Shown here: positions 43,825 to 47,269 of the stretch, in pieces
Numbering within the stretch: the stretch's first letter is position 1
How the letters are laid out: every line of letters starts with the position of its first letter
Assembly (NCBI GenBank): GCA_012517545.1
Contig: JAAYUW010000100.1
Location: forward strand, 1-47,269
DNA length: 47,269 bases
From: Exilispira sp.
Lineage (GTDB): Bacteria; Spirochaetota; JAAYUW01
Direction of reading: 5' to 3'
Made by a program: the position numbers and the translations under genes
The notes under the pieces: generated by a model
The model's input: the letters and a program-made list of their open reading frames with translations, nothing else
Databases searched by the model: none
What the model was told of the DNA's origin: nothing

Positions 43825-44322
43825 TTATCTGGTTGGAATTATATAAAGATTGTTTTCAATGGTACAATAGAGAATCAACTTCTTTTTTTCAGGATTTTGT
43901 TTCAGAAAATAGAGTAATCTTATATTCTGGGTGAATGGTTGTAGTATTATAAGACCTTTTTTTGAAACAGGTATTTCATCAAATAATTTTGCTTTTTTTA
44001 ATTCTTCTGGGAATTTTGGAAAATATAGAGTGTTATCAGTAAAAACGATAAAACTAGAATATGGATCTATGATATACTGATAGTTTGATGTAATATCTAC
44101 TTCCAGTAAAATAGGGTAGACTGAGATTGAAGAGTTTCCTGAACTTATCTTAACAGGTGAATTTATACCGTATCTTATATTTAAAGAGGAAGGATAAAGT
44201 AGATTGATATCAAGTTTAATAGAAGTATTTTTATAAGAAATTGTATAGTTTTGAGTGAAAGAGCAACCTATTATTGTAAGAAAAAACAAACCGATAAATA
44301 AAAAAATGATTATCTTTTTCAT
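43825..44322 (-). CDS. Small lipoprotein of unknown function
   Basis: A 165-residue protein with a type II signal peptide: MKKIIIFLFIGLFFLTIIGC, in which IIGC is an acceptable lipobox with Cys20 as the lipidated residue. The mature part has short beta-like stretches and no recognised domain. It is alone on the minus strand between the acyltransferase and the large coiled-coil gene, both on the plus strand. The 5' flank contains AAAAAATGA runs but no strong ribosome-binding site. Confidence 0.6.
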   Translation of the reverse strand: MKKIIIFLFIGLFFLTIIGCSFTQNYTISYKNTSIKLDINLLYPSSLNIRYGINSPVKISSGNSSISVYPILLEVDITSNYQYIIDPYSSFIVFTDNTLYFPKFPEELKKAKLFDEIPVSKKGLIILQPFTQNIRLLYFLKQNPEKKKLILYCTIENNLYIIPTR

Positions 44323-44546
44323 TTTTTTTATATATATAAATTTTTTGCTAAAATTTTATTATTCATGGCTGAGGCAAGTCTATCATAAATAAAAAATAAT
44401 AAGATCAAAAGTTTAAAAAATAACCCGGTTTTTATAAACATATTGAAATCAAATTTATAAAAAATAAATTGAAATGCAATAAATTATTTTTCGATTTTAT
44501 TGTCTATTTATGAATATTCGAAGGGAAAAAATTAGATTATACCTGG

Positions 44547-46892
44547 ATGGGGTCAATTGTGGATGAAAATAAATATATTCTCGTATTTAAACTTGAAGAT
44601 GAAGTTTTTGGTTTTGTTCTAACTGAAAAATTGAATATCTATAAAATAGAAAAGAAAGAATTTGTAAAGATCAAGAATGTTATATCTATAAAATCGATCA
44701 TTCAAAGAGAGTTAAATAAAAAGATAAAGAATTTTGATAAAATAGAATTTTATAATATAATCAGTTATAATAAAGTAAAATTGATTGTCCCATTTCAACT
44801 ATATAAGATTAAGATTGATGAAGAAATAAAACAGGATTCAAATTCTTTACTTTTAAGGCAAATAAAATATAATGAAACATATGATATAAAACTTTTATCT
44901 TTGGATTGGATAGAAAAAACTTACTTTCAAGATTTTGTTGATTTAAAACAAACAATCAGGGAGTCTAAAGTGGGGATGGAAGATAATAGTGATAAGGAAG
45001 AGCAAAAATCACTGATGCAACCTTCTGATTCAGCTTCAAGTATGGACGTTGAAAAGAAGGCTGAGATTTATTCTCAGATAGATAAAGAGATTGATAAACT
45101 CAAGATTTCAAATTTTTATGAAGTTCAAAAGAAATATTCAAAAGCCACCAGATCGTTTACACCTCAATTAATCATCCTTTACTCTATATTAATTTTTCTT
45201 GCCATAGCTGTTATTGTTACCATAAACCTATCTTCTTCCCGACAACAAGCTAAAATAGCCGAGGATATCAAAACTATTGGTTCATTTGAATCCATAGTAA
45301 TAAAAGAGCTTCAAAAGAAGCAGGAAAAGGAGAAAGATCAGCTAAACGAACAATTAAAAGCTATCTCCGAGCAACTTAGTATGATTCAAAAAGAGAAAGA
45401 TCAATTTTTAAAAAATCAGGATCTTACCTTAATTCAAAAGACCAAAGAGATAGAAGATGAATATCAGAAAAGATTAAATGAAGAAAACGCAAAGCTTGCA
45501 AAAGGTCTAATAAGCAAAGCAGAATATGATAGACGATATAAACAAATTATCGAAGAAAAAGATAAAAGGCTTAAAGAACTTAGAGAACAAAAAGACATTG
45601 AAAGAAAGGCATATCTTGAACAGGTAAATGCTAAAGAAAAGCAGCTAAATGAGCAAAAAAACGATTATGAAACACAGATTGAGCAAAAAAATAAGGAAAT
45701 TGCAGAAACTCAGCAATCACTCAAGATTACAGAGGAAAAACTTGCAATGTCCCAGGAAGAACAGAAAAGGATAGAAAAAGAAAATGAGCAGTTAAAGCAA
45801 ACTTCTGCACAGGCTATGCAATTAAAAGAAACTATTGCTAATTATTATAGAAACATATTAACAGCTTATAGAAAAGAAAATAAGGAAGAACTGAGAAGGA
45901 ATCTTGAAGATTTTTATAACTTTTTAAATAAAAATCCCTTAGCAGCGCTGATGATGGAAGACGAAAGGGACTTTAACAGATTTGTTGTGGATTTTTTATT
46001 CAAAGAAGTTCAAACAAAGGAAAGTGAGATATATAAAAAAATAGAAAAATCCAGATTACTCGAATTAGCCTTTACTAAAAGCCAGAAAGGGGATCTTACT
46101 GGTGCTTATGATCTATACTATCAAGCATTCACTAAGTATGATGTTATCGCTGATAATCAAAACAGATATTTTGAGGATTTCATTTCGCTTATAAGGAGAA
46201 AGCAACAACAGGATACTGAAAGTCAAACTACTTCTTTGCAAAAAGAGATTGAAGAAAAATCTTCTGCAGCTTATGCTGAAATAAAGAAAGCATACGATGA
46301 AAAAAAATATAGTATTGCATTGCAACTAGCATTAAACTATTTGAATCTTTATAAAAACTCTTCAAATGCCTTTTCAGTAGTAGAATATAAAGTAAAATCA
46401 GAACTTGCACTTGCACAATCTGCTAAAGAAGAAGCAGCATCAAAGCTTTATACAAAGGCAAAGAACGCAATTAAAGAAAAAAAATATGATGATGCTTATT
46501 CTTATGTATTAGAGCTTCTAGGTAAATATCCTGGATCTAGCTATGCTGCTCAATCTACTGAACTTCTTGATCAAATATTCTGGGTTTATAAAAGTAATAT
46601 CTCTTCAACAACTTCGAGTTTTGAGATACAGGAAAGTTTAAATGAAGTTAAAGTTGGAGCTGTACTAAATGTTTTTCCTGAAGCAGTTCAGGTTTTAAGA
46701 GATCTTAATTCAAGCAAAGAGTTAAAGATTGGAGATTTACTTACCATAAAACGGAAAGATGAAAGCGGTAATCTTATCTTGATAGCAGATATACAGATAA
46801 CTTCTATTGCTCAACAGACATTTAACTGCAAGATACTAAAGCTATACAGTAAAGTGCCTCAAAAAGGTGATCTCGTGTTTATCAAAAAATAA
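44547..46892 (+). CDS. Large membrane-anchored coiled-coil/TPR-like protein
   Basis: A 781-residue protein of unknown function. Residues 1-150 are a cytoplasmic-looking domain (beta-rich, ILVFKLEDEVFGFVL). One transmembrane helix is at about 202-222 (LIILYSILIFLAIAVIVTI), followed by a charged coiled coil rich in Gln/Glu/Lys to about 420. Helical repeat-like segments (YDLYYQAFTKYD, SIALQLALNYLNLYKN, YDDAYSYVLELLGKYPGS) resemble TPR. The end (GDLLTIKRKDESGNLILIADIQITSIAQQTF, ending KGDLVFIKK) looks like a small beta-barrel found at the ends of cell-envelope FlgT/lipoprotein-like proteins. The start is uncertain: ATG 44547 lacks a good site, and GTG 44559 has GGGG upstream. Confidence 0.65.
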   Translation: MGSIVDENKYILVFKLEDEVFGFVLTEKLNIYKIEKKEFVKIKNVISIKSIIQRELNKKIKNFDKIEFYNIISYNKVKLIVPFQLYKIKIDEEIKQDSNSLLLRQIKYNETYDIKLLSLDWIEKTYFQDFVDLKQTIRESKVGMEDNSDKEEQKSLMQPSDSASSMDVEKKAEIYSQIDKEIDKLKISNFYEVQKKYSKATRSFTPQLIILYSILIFLAIAVIVTINLSSSRQQAKIAEDIKTIGSFESIVIKELQKKQEKEKDQLNEQLKAISEQLSMIQKEKDQFLKNQDLTLIQKTKEIEDEYQKRLNEENAKLAKGLISKAEYDRRYKQIIEEKDKRLKELREQKDIERKAYLEQVNAKEKQLNEQKNDYETQIEQKNKEIAETQQSLKITEEKLAMSQEEQKRIEKENEQLKQTSAQAMQLKETIANYYRNILTAYRKENKEELRRNLEDFYNFLNKNPLAALMMEDERDFNRFVVDFLFKEVQTKESEIYKKIEKSRLLELAFTKSQKGDLTGAYDLYYQAFTKYDVIADNQNRYFEDFISLIRRKQQQDTESQTTSLQKEIEEKSSAAYAEIKKAYDEKKYSIALQLALNYLNLYKNSSNAFSVVEYKVKSELALAQSAKEEAASKLYTKAKNAIKEKKYDDAYSYVLELLGKYPGSSYAAQSTELLDQIFWVYKSNISSTTSSFEIQESLNEVKVGAVLNVFPEAVQVLRDLNSSKELKIGDLLTIKRKDESGNLILIADIQITSIAQQTFNCKILKLYSKVPQKGDLVFIKK

Positions 46893-46933
46893 ATACTTGA
46901 GAATTTTTTGCGATAATTGATGAAAAAACAAAA

Positions 46934-47177
46934 TGCTATCTTTTTTAGGTTCATCCTGGCAAATTAGCTTCTTATTCTTTGTTAGTTTGTAATACCAGGC
47001 TTTGCAATAAGCAAAGAGCGAAAATAAACAATTATATTTGTTCATTATTGTTATAAGGATTTATCCCTTTCTTTTTGTAAAAATAAGTATGCACTAGCAG
47101 GATGCACTAGTATGTATATATTATGTCTATACAAATATTGCTTTAATGTTAAAAAGGTACATCAACCTGAAGTACCG
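46934..47177 (-). repeat. Long interspersed repeat, right inverted copy
   Basis: On the minus strand this begins CGGTACTTCAGG at 47177 and follows the 40128 copy base for base over most of its 174-bp core to 47004. It continues with AAACTAACAAAGAATAAGAA and AATTTGCCAGGATGAA (to 46945), which match the far ends at 40128+ and 20989. Unlike the 40128 copy it lacks the 100-bp insert. Near 47000 the sequence GCTTTGC-AATAA-GCAAAG forms a hairpin. It faces away from the 40128 copy. Confidence 0.9.
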
Positions 47178-47269
47178 TTATTTGTAATACAATTTTTTCA
47201 ATGAGACATTACATAAAAATTAACCTTTTCAAAAAATCTCCGATAAAAATTATAAAATCAATCCTTTTA

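Noticed and set aside
40797-47269. Genomic island or prophage between the inverted repeats
   Set aside because: No integrase, transposase or phage gene, and base composition looks like the rest; only the repeat bracket itself is supported.

Overview
The window is strongly AT-rich bacterial chromosome with mostly housekeeping content. The organism looks like an anaerobic, diderm, motile bacterium. Outer-membrane traits include a lipid A-type acyltransferase, a sedoheptulose-7-phosphate isomerase, a beta-barrel-like protein and lipoproteins. A FlgM-like anti-sigma factor implies flagella, and a 3,5-diaminohexanoate dehydrogenase implies lysine fermentation. The many TPR, coiled-coil, FecR-like and cyclase/AAA/TPR proteins would fit a low-GC spirochaete or a neighbouring deep lineage. 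That placement is an inference and not firm.

Layout. 1-6245: an MscS-type channel cut by the window edge, a membrane-anchored M28 peptidase overlapping an rRNA cytosine methyltransferase, and an ABC-2-type exporter pair. 6529-9975: tRNA-Ser(GGA), SRP RNA, dnaX, ybaB and recR, the widespread SRP RNA/DNA-metabolism cluster. 10105-16753: cysS, a TPR protein, rpsU with TTG start and clear terminator, rsmI, a flgM-like gene, and an iron-alcohol-dehydrogenase-fold protein that seems to have lost its metal ligands. 16949-20937 (minus): a putative envelope pair, a beta-barrel-like protein followed by a FecR-like/coiled-coil protein. 21107-26567: tRNA-Leu(CAA) with a near-consensus promoter, surE, a TPR protein, and a large class III cyclase/AAA/TPR protein. 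27056-31013 (minus): an incomplete BmpA-type nucleoside/sugar ABC transporter and ammonia-dependent nadE. 31052-32372: a small graveyard of frameshifted genes. 32385-39970: an unknown protein, gmhA, dnaG, rpoD, a C4 zinc-ribbon coiled-coil protein, RNase P RNA and cdd. 40789-46892: kdd, an Lrp/AsnC regulator, an LpxL-like acyltransferase with an insertion, a lipoprotein, and a large membrane/coiled-coil/TPR protein.

Between the genes lies a family of interspersed non-coding repeats. The clearest are two inverted 174-bp copies at 40128-40301 and 47004-47177, which bracket the whole kdd-to-46892 block with identical outward-facing ends. A deletion derivative lies just before tRNA-Leu, and smaller modules recur in at least four other gaps.

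No defence system, CRISPR array, prophage or transposase is visible. The most unusual items are the dispersed repeat family and its 7-kb inverted-repeat bracket, the envelope pair at 16949-20937, two probable pseudoenzymes (alcohol-dehydrogenase fold and altered cyclase), and the cluster of freshly broken genes.
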